Below, piece by piece: positions 26,492 through 35,445 of a stretch of 64,000 nucleotides of DNA. Below the pieces are notes generated by a model. It saw only the letters and a program-made list of their open reading frames with translations. It did not search any database and was not told the DNA's origin. The number at the start of each line of letters is the position of its first letter. The stretch's first letter is position 1. Source of the DNA: Phycisphaerae bacterium. GTDB taxonomy: Bacteria > Planctomycetota > Phycisphaerae > FEN-1346 > JAACEH01. The translations under genes were made by a program, and so were the position numbers. The stretch covers positions 1 through 64,000 of the forward strand of contig JAAYDY010000122.1 of NCBI GenBank assembly GCA_012729015.1. The letters are read 5' to 3'.

Positions 26492-27292
26492 TTACCGCAC
26501 CTCGCTTTCGTACCGTTTCAGCGTGGCCAGCTCGCGCGGCAGGTGGACCTCGGCCGGTTCCCAGCGGATCCACTCGCCGCTCAGGTAGCCATCGTACCCG
26601 ATGCCTGCCAGCAGCTCGACGACGCGCCGGTGGTCGAAGTCGCCTGTGCCGATCGGAACCATCTTCAACGCGGTCAGCCCGCGCGACCCGTCGTGTACGT
26701 GCAGGTGCCGAATCCACGGGCGCAGCGTCGCGAAGGCCTCGTCCATGGTCGATCCGCCGGCGCGCACCGGGTGCATGACGTCCCAGTTGACGGCCACGGC
26801 TGCACTGCCCACGACGCCGACCACCTCGGCCACGTGCGCCGGGTCGCACCAGTCGTCGTGCGTCTCCAGGCAGACCGTGACGCCGCGCGCCGCCGCGCGG
26901 TCGGCCACCCGCTTGAGCGACTCGACCAGCAGAGCGACCGAATCGGCGCGCGAGCGGCCCTCGGGAATCGGCCCGCCGAACACGCGAATCCGCGGCGAGC
27001 CCACGTCCGCCGCCAGGTCAATCGCCCGCAACGTCTCGGCCACCTGGTCGGCCGCCGTGGACGGGTCGGCGTACTTGCAGCTCGTGGCCAGACAGCACAG
27101 CGCGATGCCCGCGGCCTCGGCCCGGCTTCGGGCCGCTCCACGCGACGACGCATCGGCCGTGAGCTCGATGCCATGCTTGTGCCCGGAGCCGATGCGCGGC
27201 TCGATGCCGTCGTAGCCGTAACGCTGCGCCATCGCCAGCGCCTCGTCCAGCGTCGCTTCCGGACACGAGAACGTCATGAACGAGTACTTCAT
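26492..27292 (-). CDS. Sugar phosphate isomerase/epimerase-like TIM-barrel protein
   Basis: This 266-residue protein is of the xylose-isomerase-like TIM-barrel superfamily. Typical phrases are YGYDGIEPRI near the start, TVCLETHDDWCDP with the metal-binding Glu, VNWDVMHPVRAGG with a metal-binding Asp, and RHLHVHDGSRG with His ligands. It probably interconverts a sugar or sugar acid in the cytoplasm. The start at 27292 follows CGGGAGGATTC; the upstream extension is repeat DNA. Its stop codon directly abuts the GTG of the sulfatase gene, so the isomerase and the sulfatase form one unit that likely handles a sulfated sugar. Confidence 0.86.
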   Translation of the reverse strand: MKYSFMTFSCPEATLDEALAMAQRYGYDGIEPRIGSGHKHGIELTADASSRGAARSRAEAAGIALCCLATSCKYADPSTAADQVAETLRAIDLAADVGSPRIRVFGGPIPEGRSRADSVALLVESLKRVADRAAARGVTVCLETHDDWCDPAHVAEVVGVVGSAAVAVNWDVMHPVRAGGSTMDEAFATLRPWIRHLHVHDGSRGLTALKMVPIGTGDFDHRRVVELLAGIGYDGYLSGEWIRWEPAEVHLPRELATLKRYESEVR

Positions 27293-27460
27293 TCGAATCC
27301 TCCCGGTCCCAACGTCCGACCTCCGGCCGACGTGGCCTGTTCGCGTGGCTGCCCCTCGACAGGCCGGGTGCCATGCCTGCCCCGTCAGGCATGCCGAATG
27401 GCTTGAACCCTCCGCGTGGGTCCGGGGGACCCACCCTACGTGCTGCGTCAAGCAGCCGGC
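27293..27460. repeat. Family A and B palindromes side by side
   Basis: An exact family A palindrome at 27372-27393 is followed by a family B palindrome GTGGGTCCGGGGGACCCAC at 27416-27434. A fragment of family F (GCGTGGCTGCCCCTCGACAG) lies before them. The two palindrome families are only 22 bp apart, as also seen with family A, B and H copies near 29960-30100. Confidence 0.82.
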
Positions 27461-28516
27461 CTACTCGATCCGGACAGCCTTCCCCTTGGCGGCCGAACGG
27501 TAGATGGCGTCGGTGATCTGCTGGACGATCAGGGCCCGCTCCAGGGGCGTCCTCGGCGTGCGGCCCGTGCGAACGGCCTCGACGAAATCGGCCATCGGCG
27601 CGTTAGCCGCCGTGCCCCATTCCTCGTCGCCCTGCCAGATCACCCGCGGCGTCACGCCGTGGGCGGTCGTCGTCTCGTCGAAGACCACCTGCTTGTTCTT
27701 GCCCGGCAGCAGCCGCAGACTCAGCGACCCGCGCGTGCCGACAATCTGCCAGGCGTGGTCGGCCTGGGCCGGCATGTACTCGCCGCGCTCCAGCGTCATG
27801 GCCGCGCCGCCGTCGAACCGAATCAGGGCCGCATAGTGCGTCTCGGCGTCGCTGTCGGGCGCCACGTGCGACGCCAGTTGCGGCGGAATGGGCCACGTTT
27901 GGGCCAGCACGGTGCGCGGCTTCAGGGCCCAGCCCGTCAGGCCGAGCAGATAATCCAGATCGTAGCAGCCCCAGTTCATGAGGATGCCGCCGCCGTTCTC
28001 GGCCGTGCGCAGCCTCCACGACGGCCGGAGCTTCTCCGGCTGCGGGCCCGCCGCATCGACCGACCGCATCCGAAGCAGCCGCAACGTGCCCAACGCTCCC
28101 GAGGCGAGAAAATCGGCCGCGGCCAGGGCGTGCGGCGTGAACCGCTGGCGGCACGAGAGCACCGCTCCGACCAGTCGCCCGCGCGCGGCAATCATCCGCC
28201 GCACCTGTCCGGCGTTCATCGCCACGGGCTTCTCCGTCAGCACGTGCTTGCCGGCCCGGAAGGCCGCCAGCGCCAGCCTCGGACGCCCCGCCGTCGGAAA
28301 CGCCAGCACCACCGCCTCCACATCAGGATCGCGCACGAGCCGGGCGCCGCTCGAGTAGGTCCGCGCGACGCCGAATTGCCGCCGCGCCTCCTCGACACGC
28401 TCGGGAATCAGGTCCGCCGCCGCGAACGGCTCCACGCCGTCCAGTGCCACGGCCGTGGCCAGGTGCCTGGTCCCCATGACGCCGCAGCCGATGATGCCGA
28501 GCTTCAACGCGCCCAT
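27461..28516 (-). CDS. Gfo/Idh/MocA-family oxidoreductase
   Basis: This 351-residue NAD(P)-dependent dehydrogenase has an N-terminal Rossmann fold with LGIIGCGVMGTRH (6-18) and the catalytic EKP motif in HVLTEKPVA near 95. A C-terminal alpha/beta domain has GGGILMNWGCYDLDYLLGL, which carries the usual active-site Asp. Members oxidise or epimerise sugars, inositols and related polyols; the substrate is unknown. The start at 28516 follows GGGAGGCTCG. The UroD-like gene upstream ends 31 bp before, on the same strand, so the two are probably one operon. Confidence 0.88.
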   Translation of the reverse strand: MGALKLGIIGCGVMGTRHLATAVALDGVEPFAAADLIPERVEEARRQFGVARTYSSGARLVRDPDVEAVVLAFPTAGRPRLALAAFRAGKHVLTEKPVAMNAGQVRRMIAARGRLVGAVLSCRQRFTPHALAAADFLASGALGTLRLLRMRSVDAAGPQPEKLRPSWRLRTAENGGGILMNWGCYDLDYLLGLTGWALKPRTVLAQTWPIPPQLASHVAPDSDAETHYAALIRFDGGAAMTLERGEYMPAQADHAWQIVGTRGSLSLRLLPGKNKQVVFDETTTAHGVTPRVIWQGDEEWGTAANAPMADFVEAVRTGRTPRTPLERALIVQQITDAIYRSAAKGKAVRIE

Positions 28517-28547
28517 GCAGCGAGCCTCCCGGAACTGTGTCGGCGAT

Positions 28548-29645
28548 TCAGCGGCCGGTCCGCAGACGGTGCGTGCGGCCGGTCTGGTACATGGCCAGGA
28601 TGTTGTCCACGGGTGCATCGACCTGGATGTAGGTGTGACCTGGTCCGAAGATATAACCCCCGTCGGCGCCGAGGATGTCGATCAATCGCCGGGCCTCGTC
28701 GGCCACCTCCTGCGGCGAGCCCTTGCACAGGACGTGCTGAAGGTCCAGGCCGCCCCAGAAGCAGAGGTCGCGGCCGAAGTCGCGCTTCAGCCCCGCCGGC
28801 TCCATGCCTGCCGCCCGAATCTGGATCGGCTCCAGCAGGTCCACGCCGGCCTCGATGATCATCGGCAGCAGCGGGCGCACGGCTCCGCAGCAGTGCAGCA
28901 GGAACTTCTTGCCGCACGCATGGACCCGGTCGGTCGCCGCGCGCAGATACGGCACGATCATCCGACGGAACACCTCGGGGCTGAACAGCGGCCCGAGTTG
29001 CGAGCAGTAGTCGTCGGCCATGTAGACGATGTCCAGGTCCGGGCCGCACGTCGCCAGCAGTCCGTCCAGGTGGGCCAGCGTGCAGTCGGCGATGGTGCGG
29101 ATGAGGTGCTCGGCGTATCGCGGTCGCAGGGCCATGTCCATCATCAGGTCTTCCATGCCGCGGACCCACGTGGCGCGGAAGTAGGCGCCCCAGCCGAACG
29201 TGCCGACGACGGCGCGGTTGCGATGGGCGGCGATCTCGGCCGCGCAATGGTCGAACGTCACCGCGTCCGGGCCCGGCCACCGGTGCGCGTCGATGTCGGC
29301 GATTTCGTCCTTGCCGGCCAGCGGGCTGTAGCACAACTCGCCGTACGAGCCGCCCTCGTAATGGACGACGCGCGTGCGAAAGCCCCACAAGCCGTCGGTC
29401 TCGGCGGCGGCCGGCGCGCGGTCGCCCGCGGCGGCGGCACTGTCCCGCTGCCGGCCGCGCATGCCCACGTACCACGTGTCCACGCCCAGCCGGTCGAAGA
29501 GCCCTTCCTTGGTCTCCGTGCCGAGGCGCGCGGCCAGTGCCTCGTACACTTCCTTCTCGGCGTCGAACGTCATCGGCACACGGTCGGCCGTGCGGTGGTC
29601 CATTGCCGCCAGCACGCGATCGCGGGACGTCATGGTCTCGGACAT
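28548..29645 (-). CDS. UroD-family protein with HxCG-type zinc motif
   Basis: This 365-residue protein is of the UroD superfamily, closer to the corrinoid/CoM-type methyltransferase branch than to haem synthesis. It starts TSRDRVLAAMDHRTADRVP and contains KKFLLHCCGAVRPLLP, which gives a His-x-Cys-Gly zinc motif as in MtaA and CmuA. The later FGPGHTYIQVDAPVDNILAM is a typical C-terminal phrase. A methyl-transfer role on an unknown substrate is inferred from the family and the zinc motif; no corrinoid protein gene is adjacent. I start at ATG 29645 with GGAGAG about 11 bases upstream. A Gfo/Idh/MocA gene follows closely. Confidence 0.84.
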   Translation of the reverse strand: MSETMTSRDRVLAAMDHRTADRVPMTFDAEKEVYEALAARLGTETKEGLFDRLGVDTWYVGMRGRQRDSAAAAGDRAPAAAETDGLWGFRTRVVHYEGGSYGELCYSPLAGKDEIADIDAHRWPGPDAVTFDHCAAEIAAHRNRAVVGTFGWGAYFRATWVRGMEDLMMDMALRPRYAEHLIRTIADCTLAHLDGLLATCGPDLDIVYMADDYCSQLGPLFSPEVFRRMIVPYLRAATDRVHACGKKFLLHCCGAVRPLLPMIIEAGVDLLEPIQIRAAGMEPAGLKRDFGRDLCFWGGLDLQHVLCKGSPQEVADEARRLIDILGADGGYIFGPGHTYIQVDAPVDNILAMYQTGRTHRLRTGR

Positions 29646-30220
29646 CGTCTTGCGCTCTCCGTTCCGGGTCATCCCGGCCTTTGCCGGCGCGTGTGCGACA
29701 TCGTCGCCGCCGGCGCGACGAGCCGTCCCCCATTCACTGAGTCTAGACCGCCGGCCGCGCCGACCCATGTGACCGCAATCACCAGGAGGCGCAGTGCGCC
29801 CGGGGGCATGACCAAGCCATATGGCCATGCCCGACAGTATCCGCGAAGAGCTGTTGGGGAGAAACTGAGAACGTATCGGCAGTCAATGCGCTGTGACCAA
29901 CGTCGGGTGGCATCTGCCACGCTTGTCGCAGACCCCGAACTCGTCGGGAGGCGTGGCCATGAAGGGCGGTTCGCCCCTCGAACAGGCTCGGGACTTGCAA
30001 CGAGCCGCCCCCACGGTTGGCGCGCCCGTAGGGTGGGTCCCCCGGACCCACGCGTCTTCTCAGTCAACCCCGCCGGGTGCCTGCCCCGTCAGGCATGCCG
30101 AATGTCGGGCGCATGGCCACCCTGGCGTGGCCATGAAGCCGTAGGTTGGCTGCTGTGACGCAGTTCCCGAGCACCGTCGAGGGGCAGGCGTTGCACCCGG
30201 CCCCCAGGGGCAGCCGGTTC
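29646..30220. repeat. Dense palindromic repeat field (families A, B, G, H)
   Basis: No gene is supported here. Repeats in order: family H pair GGGCGGTTCG (29964-29973) with CGAGCCGCCC (30001-30010); family B GTGGGTCCCCCGGACCCAC at 30033-30051; a shortened family A at about 30078-30098; and family G ATGGCCAC-CCTGGC-GTGGCCAT at 30113-30134. A fragment of family F (GACGCAGTTCCCGAGCACCG) leads into the next gene's stop. Confidence 0.8.
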
Positions 30221-31267
30221 TCAGCCCTTCAGCTCGATCCAGCGTCCGGTTTCGGCGCTGTCGTACATGGCCAGGGCCAGTTCGAGCGTGCGTCGGCCTT
30301 CGCGCCCGGTGACGCGCGGGTCGCGATTCTCCCGGATGGCGTCGCAGAGGTCCTCGATCAGGTACATGTGCTCGTGGTGCTGGAAGGCCGCGGCGCCGCC
30401 GGCGCCGGTCGGGCCCTGGGCCGCCCCGATCATCAGGGCCTGGGCGTCCTCGGGCCGCTTGTCCTGGAAATCCATCCGCACAACGCGCTCGCCGACCATC
30501 GTGGCCGTGCCCGTGGAACCGTTGATCTCGATGCGCAGGTCGCTGCCGGGGAACATCGCCGTGGAAGCCTGGAGCACGCCGCGCGCCCCGTTGGCGTAGT
30601 CCATCAGGGCCAGTGTCGTGTCCTCGACCGGCACGCCGGGGTGAGCGAGGTTCTCCATGCGCGCCCAGACGCGCGTCACCGGGCCCATCAGGTACAGCGC
30701 CAGGTCGTAGTAATGGAACGCCTGCTGCACGGTCACGCCGGCCCCGTGCTCGCGGCTGCTGCGCCAGGCGTCCAGGTGATAGTAGTCCTGCGGGCGGAAC
30801 CATTTCATGTAGACGTCGCAGGCCAGGAGCTTGCCGAAGCGACCCTCGGCCAGCGCCTGCTTGATCGGCGCCAGGGCCTTGCGGAACCGGCAGTTCAGGC
30901 ACACCGCGAGCTTCGTGCCCGACGTGTCGAACGCGGCGATCAGCGCGTCGGCTTTCTCGAGCGTCATGTCCGGCGGCTTCTCGACGAGGCAATGCTTCCC
31001 GGCGGCCGCCACGCGCACGCCCAGCGCCGAGTGCGTCGCATTGGGCGTCAGGACGCTCACAACGTCCACGTCGGGCCGCGCCAGCAGCGCCTCCAGCGAC
31101 GGGATCGCCTCGCACTGGTACTTCGCGGCGAACGTCGCCAGACGCTCGGTGTTCATGTCGGTCGCCCCGACCAGCTCGCACTGCGGCGACTCGAGGATCG
31201 CCCGCGCGTGAAAGTCCGCCACCAGCCCCGTCCCGACCAGGGCGAAACGCAACGGTTTCGATGCCAT
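30221..31267 (-). CDS. Gfo/Idh/MocA-family oxidoreductase
   Basis: This 348-residue dehydrogenase has the Rossmann motif FALVGTGLVADFHARA (8-23), the catalytic Lys in HCLVEKPPDM near 97, and GAGVTVQQAFHYYDLALYLM with the active-site His/Asp positions of the C-terminal domain. It is cytoplasmic and uses NAD(P). The substrate is unknown. The start at 31267 follows GAAGGAGC. It sits between repeat fields; the zinc dehydrogenase gene lies upstream on the same strand 200 bp away. Together they could oxidise a polyol or sugar acid stepwise. Confidence 0.87.
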   Translation of the reverse strand: MASKPLRFALVGTGLVADFHARAILESPQCELVGATDMNTERLATFAAKYQCEAIPSLEALLARPDVDVVSVLTPNATHSALGVRVAAAGKHCLVEKPPDMTLEKADALIAAFDTSGTKLAVCLNCRFRKALAPIKQALAEGRFGKLLACDVYMKWFRPQDYYHLDAWRSSREHGAGVTVQQAFHYYDLALYLMGPVTRVWARMENLAHPGVPVEDTTLALMDYANGARGVLQASTAMFPGSDLRIEINGSTGTATMVGERVVRMDFQDKRPEDAQALMIGAAQGPTGAGGAAAFQHHEHMYLIEDLCDAIRENRDPRVTGREGRRTLELALAMYDSAETGRWIELKG

Positions 31268-31467
31268 CGCTCGTGCTCCTTCTTCTGCCATACCCTGTCA
31301 CCGCAACGCCACAGGCCCGTCTCACCGTGGCACGGGCATCTTGCCCGTGAGTCGCGGGGCCATCCTGGCCCTGCACGCGCCGCTCTTCCATGGACACCGG
31401 CGCCGTTGGGCACGCTGCCCCTGCAACGCATGGGCGAAACGCCCATGCCACCGGCCTGCACGGCGTT
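31268..31467. repeat. Family D palindrome cluster
   Basis: The gap holds a row of family D hairpins: CACGGGCATCTTGCCCGTG, GGGGCCATCCTGGCCC, TGGGCACGCTGCCC and CATGGGCGAAACGCCCATG, between about 31328 and 31452. It mirrors the cluster at 21926-22035. Confidence 0.75.
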
Positions 31468-32514
31468 TCAAGGAATCAGCAGCGCCTTCAGGCCGCGCTG
31501 GTGCTCCACATCGTCGAACACCTGTTTCCAGTTTGCCAGCGGCTCGCGGTGCGTGATGAGCGCCTTGACGTCAATCTGCCCGGCGGCCACCAGCGCGATC
31601 GTGCGGTCCCAGCACTCGTAGCCCGTGGAGATGTGGAAGTCGATGCGGCAATCCTTGAAGATGGCCGCATCCCAGCCGAAGTTGATGGTCTTGCGTCCGG
31701 TCATGCCGATCACGCACACGCGCCCCTGCTTGCGAAGGAGCGACACGGCCTGATTGATCGCCGGCTCGGCGCCGCTGGCCTCCACAACCATATCCGCCCC
31801 GCGGCCGCCCGACAGCTCGCCCACCAGCGCCGCCACGTCCGCTCTCTGTACGTTTACCACGTGTTTGAACCCCAGCTTGCGGGCCGTGGGCAGGCGCAGC
31901 TCTTCGTCCTTGTCCGTCCCGACGATGACCACGGCCTTCGCGCCGCCGGCCCGGGCGCACATCGCCGCCACCAGCCCGATCGGCCCGGGACCCATCACCA
32001 CCACCACGTCCCCGGCCTCCACGCCCGACCGAAGCAACACGTCCTGCACCACGTTGGCCGACGGCTCCACCAGCGCCGCCTCGTCGTAGCTCATCGTGTC
32101 GGGAATCCGGTGCAGCAGCACGTCGGGCATCACCAGGTACCGCGCGAACGCCCCGTCGATGCCCCAGCCGGGGCTGCGCTTGGCCGGGCAGATCTGGCGG
32201 TTGCCCGTGCGGCAGAGGTAGCATTTGCCGCACGCCTTCGTGTGCGGCTCGCCGATCACGCGGTCGCCGACCTTCACGGTCGTGACCTCGGGGCCGACCT
32301 CGATCACCTGGCCCGAGAACTCGTGCCCCAGGATCACCGGCGGCCAGTACGGAAAGTTGTCGTGCAGAATGTGAATGTCGGTGCCGCAAATGCCCGCGGC
32401 CTTGACTTCGATCAGCACGTCGTCGCCGCGCGTCACCGACGGCACGGGCCGATCCTGAAGCTCGATGTTCCCGACGCCCTTGGCCGTCTTGACCAGCGCT
32501 TGCATCGTCGCCAT
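31468..32514 (-). CDS. Zinc-dependent medium-chain dehydrogenase (threonine/sorbitol dehydrogenase-like)
   Basis: This 348-residue MDR-family enzyme oxidises an alcohol with NAD(P). The catalytic zinc ligands appear as Cys43 (GICGTD), His64 and Glu65 (GHEFSG), and the structural zinc has four cysteines at 95, 98, 101 and 109. The nucleotide fold has VVVMGPGPIGLVAA near 175-190. The overall pattern is closest to L-threonine 3-dehydrogenase and sorbitol/L-iditol dehydrogenases; the substrate cannot be fixed. It is cytoplasmic and probably tetrameric. The start at 32514 follows CAAGGAGCG. It lies in the minus-strand catabolic run with Gfo/Idh/MocA genes. Confidence 0.88.
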   Translation of the reverse strand: MATMQALVKTAKGVGNIELQDRPVPSVTRGDDVLIEVKAAGICGTDIHILHDNFPYWPPVILGHEFSGQVIEVGPEVTTVKVGDRVIGEPHTKACGKCYLCRTGNRQICPAKRSPGWGIDGAFARYLVMPDVLLHRIPDTMSYDEAALVEPSANVVQDVLLRSGVEAGDVVVVMGPGPIGLVAAMCARAGGAKAVVIVGTDKDEELRLPTARKLGFKHVVNVQRADVAALVGELSGGRGADMVVEASGAEPAINQAVSLLRKQGRVCVIGMTGRKTINFGWDAAIFKDCRIDFHISTGYECWDRTIALVAAGQIDVKALITHREPLANWKQVFDDVEHQRGLKALLIP

Positions 32515-32848
32515 GATTCGTCGCTCCTTGCCGCTTCCCGCAGTCCGCCCGCGTGGCTGCCCCCTCGACGCCACTCGGGAACTGCGTCAAGCAGCCACCC
32601 AGCTTCTCTCCGCCAACCGTAGGGTGGGTCCACCGGACCCACGCGGATATCTTCATGGCCACGCCAGCGTGGCCACCCCAACCAGCCGCGCGGCACAAAC
32701 CCCTCTCCCTTGAGGGGAGAGGGTGGCCCGAAGGGCCGGGTGAGGGTGACGTACGGAGAGAACCTCGCGATGTCGAAACGCCTTCTCCGCTCGCCCCTCA
32801 CCGCCCCTCGCTGAAGGCTCGGGGCGCCTCGCCCTGGAAGGGGGAGGG
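32515..32848. repeat. Composite repeat gap (families F, B, G, E)
   Basis: Family F lies at about 32550-32600 (GTGGCTGCCCCCTCGACG to GCAGCCACC), family B at 32624-32642, and family G ATGGCCAC-GCCAGC-GTGGCCAC at 32655-32676. An approximately 150-bp family E element starts at 32697: CCTCTCCCTTGAGGGGAGAG, then GGCCCGAAGGGCC, then CTCACCGCCCCTCG, ending GAAGGGGGAGGG at 32848. Its sister copy is at 35787-35938. No gene is supported. Confidence 0.82.
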
Positions 32849-34114
32849 TTACATCTCCAGGCCGTTCAGCTGTGCGATCGTCCGCACGATCACTTCGGCC
32901 GCCTTCAGAATCGCGCTCACGCGGACCTGCTCGTCTTTGCCGTGCGCCGTGCCCAGGTCGCCGGGGCCGAACACCACGGTCGGAATCTCCAGTTGGTTCG
33001 CATAGAACCACGCGTCGCACGAGCCCGTCAGGGCGCTCAGTTGCGGCTCCACGCCCGACGCCGCCAGCGACTGCTTCAGCGACGCCACCAGCGGATGCCC
33101 CGGGTCCAGTTCGTTGCCGTCGGAGTTCAGCATCGGGAACGTCAGCTCAAAGTGCTCGCTCAACCACTCGTCGCCGCAGTCCTTCAGCACCGCGGCCATC
33201 TCCTGCTGCACCTCGTGCCGCGACTTCGGCGGCAGAAAACCGAACACGCCTTTCAGAACGGCCTCGCTCGGCGCCGCGGCCGGCCAGTTGCCCGCCTCGC
33301 ACACGCCGAACGTCACCGGCATCGGGTTCGCGAAGGCATCGAACAGCGGATTGCCCCGGCTGGCGGCCAGAAGTCGGTCGTGATACGCCTCCAGCGCCGC
33401 CATGGCCACGACGGCCTTCTTCAGCGCACTGACGCTCGAGCCGGGCGTGCCGCTGTGGCCCGGGCGGCCGTACACCTTGAGCTGAAACCACACCGCCCCG
33501 CGCACGCTCGGCATCAGACGCAGGTTCGACGGCTCCAGCACCAGGCACCCGTCGGCGCACCGCTTGCCGCGCGCGGCCTCCACGTGACGGATCATCGCCA
33601 GCGTGCCGTTGCCGCCATTCTCTTCCTCCACCACCAGGTGGCATTCCACTGTTCCCGGCAGCCGCACCCCCAGCGCGTCCAGCGCCCGCATCACAGCGAA
33701 GATCGTCGCGGCCTGGCCCTTGGCGTCGCAGGCCCCGCGGCCGTAGATCGTGTCGCCGTCCACGCGCGGCTTGTACGGGTCGGCCTGTCCCACGCTCGGC
33801 GGCACCACGTCCAGGTGCGTGTTGAGGAACACCGTGGGCCCGCGGCCGGCCCCGCGACGGACAGCCATGACGTTGGGCCGGTCGGCGTAGGTGACGCCCG
33901 GCAGCTTGAACGCGAAATCGCGGTCGTCCTGGATCGACTCGGGGATCGGCACGTCGCGGGCCTCGTCGGTGCAGCGGGCCAGGGCCTCGCGCATCAGGGC
34001 CAGCGCCGGCCCTTCGCCGCCGCGCGTCGACGGCACCTCGATCAACCGGCACAGCAGGTCGCGGACGTCGCCGCGAAGGGAATCGAGAACGGTTGACAGC
34101 TGAGCATCGTTCAT
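32849..34114 (-). CDS. M20-family metallohydrolase (ArgE/DapE-like)
   Basis: This 421-residue cytoplasmic dizinc hydrolase belongs to peptidase family M20, which includes ArgE, DapE and carboxypeptidase G2. Metal and catalytic residues appear in FLNTHLDVVPP (H100, D102), GRGACDAKG (Asp130) and VVEEENGG (Glu163-165), with the final His in GTAHGKDEQV. A lid domain spans about 200-310. It removes an acyl or amino-acid group from an amide substrate; ArgE, DapE or a dipeptidase role cannot be told apart from sequence alone. The start is ATG 34114 with a weak GAAGAA upstream. argH and lysA are some 25 kb away, so no pathway can be assigned from context. Confidence 0.85.
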   Translation of the reverse strand: MNDAQLSTVLDSLRGDVRDLLCRLIEVPSTRGGEGPALALMREALARCTDEARDVPIPESIQDDRDFAFKLPGVTYADRPNVMAVRRGAGRGPTVFLNTHLDVVPPSVGQADPYKPRVDGDTIYGRGACDAKGQAATIFAVMRALDALGVRLPGTVECHLVVEEENGGNGTLAMIRHVEAARGKRCADGCLVLEPSNLRLMPSVRGAVWFQLKVYGRPGHSGTPGSSVSALKKAVVAMAALEAYHDRLLAASRGNPLFDAFANPMPVTFGVCEAGNWPAAAPSEAVLKGVFGFLPPKSRHEVQQEMAAVLKDCGDEWLSEHFELTFPMLNSDGNELDPGHPLVASLKQSLAASGVEPQLSALTGSCDAWFYANQLEIPTVVFGPGDLGTAHGKDEQVRVSAILKAAEVIVRTIAQLNGLEM

Positions 34115-34440
34115 CGCAGGTTCTTCTCCGCTCGACCCTCACCGCCCGGCTTCGCCGGGTGCCATGCCTGCCCCAGTCGCAGGGGCGGCTCGCTACAAGT
34201 CCCGAGCCATGTCGAGGGGCGAGCCGCCCTTCATGGCCACTACAAGCGTGGCCATGCCTCCCAACCGTAGGGTGGGTCCACCGGACCCACGCGGACATCT
34301 TCATGGCTCGGTGCCATGGCCGCTTGACGTCGTTCCCGAGCACCGTCAAGGGGCGGCCATGCCAAGAGTCCTCGCCATGTCCGCGTGGCTGCAAGCAGCC
34401 ACCCTACGCGCGGCCCTCACCGCCTCTCGACGGGAAGGGG
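34115..34440. repeat. Composite repeat gap (families A, B, F, G, H)
   Basis: A diverged family A start (GCCATGCCTGCCCC, about 34161) runs into a family H pair, GGGGCGGCTCG (34182-34192) and CGAGCCGCCC (34220-34229). Family G ATGGCCAC-TACAAGC-GTGGCCAT follows at 34233-34255, then family B GTGGGTCCACCGGACCCAC at 34272-34290. Near 34380-34410 is a family F half (GCGTGGCTGCAAGCAGCCAC). No gene is seen. Confidence 0.8.
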
Positions 34441-35445
34441 TCACTTCCGCAGCCGCCCTTCCACGTCCTTGTTCACCGTGAATCGCGGCGGGCGGCCTTC
34501 CAGGTGGCGAATCACGTCTTCCAGAATCTTCTCCCGGATGCTCCAGCCCGATTCCTCGCTGTACCACGACAGGTGCGGCGTGAGCAGGCAGTTCGGCGCG
34601 CCCAGCAGCGGGTTGTCGGGCTTCGGCGGCTCAAGGTCGTACACGTCAATGGCCGCGCCGGCGATCACGCCCTTCTGGAGCGCCTCGGCCAGGTCGGCAT
34701 CGCTCACGAGCGGCCCGCGCGCCGTGTTCACCAGCACCGCCGAGGGCTTCATCGTCCGCAGGGCCGCCGCGTTGATCTTGCCGCGCGTCTCGGCGTTCAG
34801 CGGCGTGTGGAGCGTCAGGATATCCGACTCCGCCAGCACGGTCTCCAGCGACACGGTCTGGACGCCCAACTCGGCCTGACGCTCGGCGCTCAGGTACGGG
34901 TCGCACACCAGGATGTTCATGCCGAGGCCGCCGACCATGCCGAGTACCGTGCTGCCGATGCGTCCGCAGCCGACGATGCCGAGCGTCTTGCCCTTCATCT
35001 GGAACACCGGACGGACGACCGAAAAGTCCCATTGCCCCTTGGCGACGCTGCGCTCCATGCTGTAACGTTGCTCGGGCAGGTGCCGCGCAGCCGCCAGGAT
35101 GAGCATCAGCGCCTGCTCGGCCACTTCCTGCACGCAGTAGTCGGGGATGTTGGCCACGCGGATGCCCGCCGCGGTGGCGGCCGCCGTGTCCACGTTGTCG
35201 TAGCCGATGCCGTGGCGGATGATGAGCCGCGCGCGGCTCAGGCGGCCGATGACCCCCGACGTCATCCGCGCCATGTTCACCACGACGACCTCCGCGTCGC
35301 CGATCACCTTCACCAGCTCGTCTTCCTTGGCGAACTTCGCCTGGTGAGCTTCCCACTGGAAATCCAGCCCGCGCTTGCGCAGCTCGTCCTGTTCCCATTG
35401 GAAATCCGGTTCGAGGTAATCCGTCACGACAATCTTCGTTGCCAC
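34441..35445 (-). CDS. D-2-hydroxyacid dehydrogenase
   Basis: This 334-residue NAD(H)-dependent enzyme is of the D-isomer-specific 2-hydroxyacid dehydrogenase family (relatives include phosphoglycerate dehydrogenase, glyoxylate/hydroxypyruvate reductase and CtBP). The NAD motif is LGIVGCGRIGSTV, the substrate Arg is in LVNTARGPLVSD, and the catalytic His is in LLTPHLSWYSEES. The phrase RHGIGYDNVDTAAAT supplies the substrate loop. It reduces a 2-oxo acid to the D-hydroxy acid or the reverse. A LarA-type racemase at 2197 could supply the other enantiomer, but that link is inference. The substrate is unknown. Confidence 0.88.
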   Translation of the reverse strand: MATKIVVTDYLEPDFQWEQDELRKRGLDFQWEAHQAKFAKEDELVKVIGDAEVVVVNMARMTSGVIGRLSRARLIIRHGIGYDNVDTAAATAAGIRVANIPDYCVQEVAEQALMLILAAARHLPEQRYSMERSVAKGQWDFSVVRPVFQMKGKTLGIVGCGRIGSTVLGMVGGLGMNILVCDPYLSAERQAELGVQTVSLETVLAESDILTLHTPLNAETRGKINAAALRTMKPSAVLVNTARGPLVSDADLAEALQKGVIAGAAIDVYDLEPPKPDNPLLGAPNCLLTPHLSWYSEESGWSIREKILEDVIRHLEGRPPRFTVNKDVEGRLRK

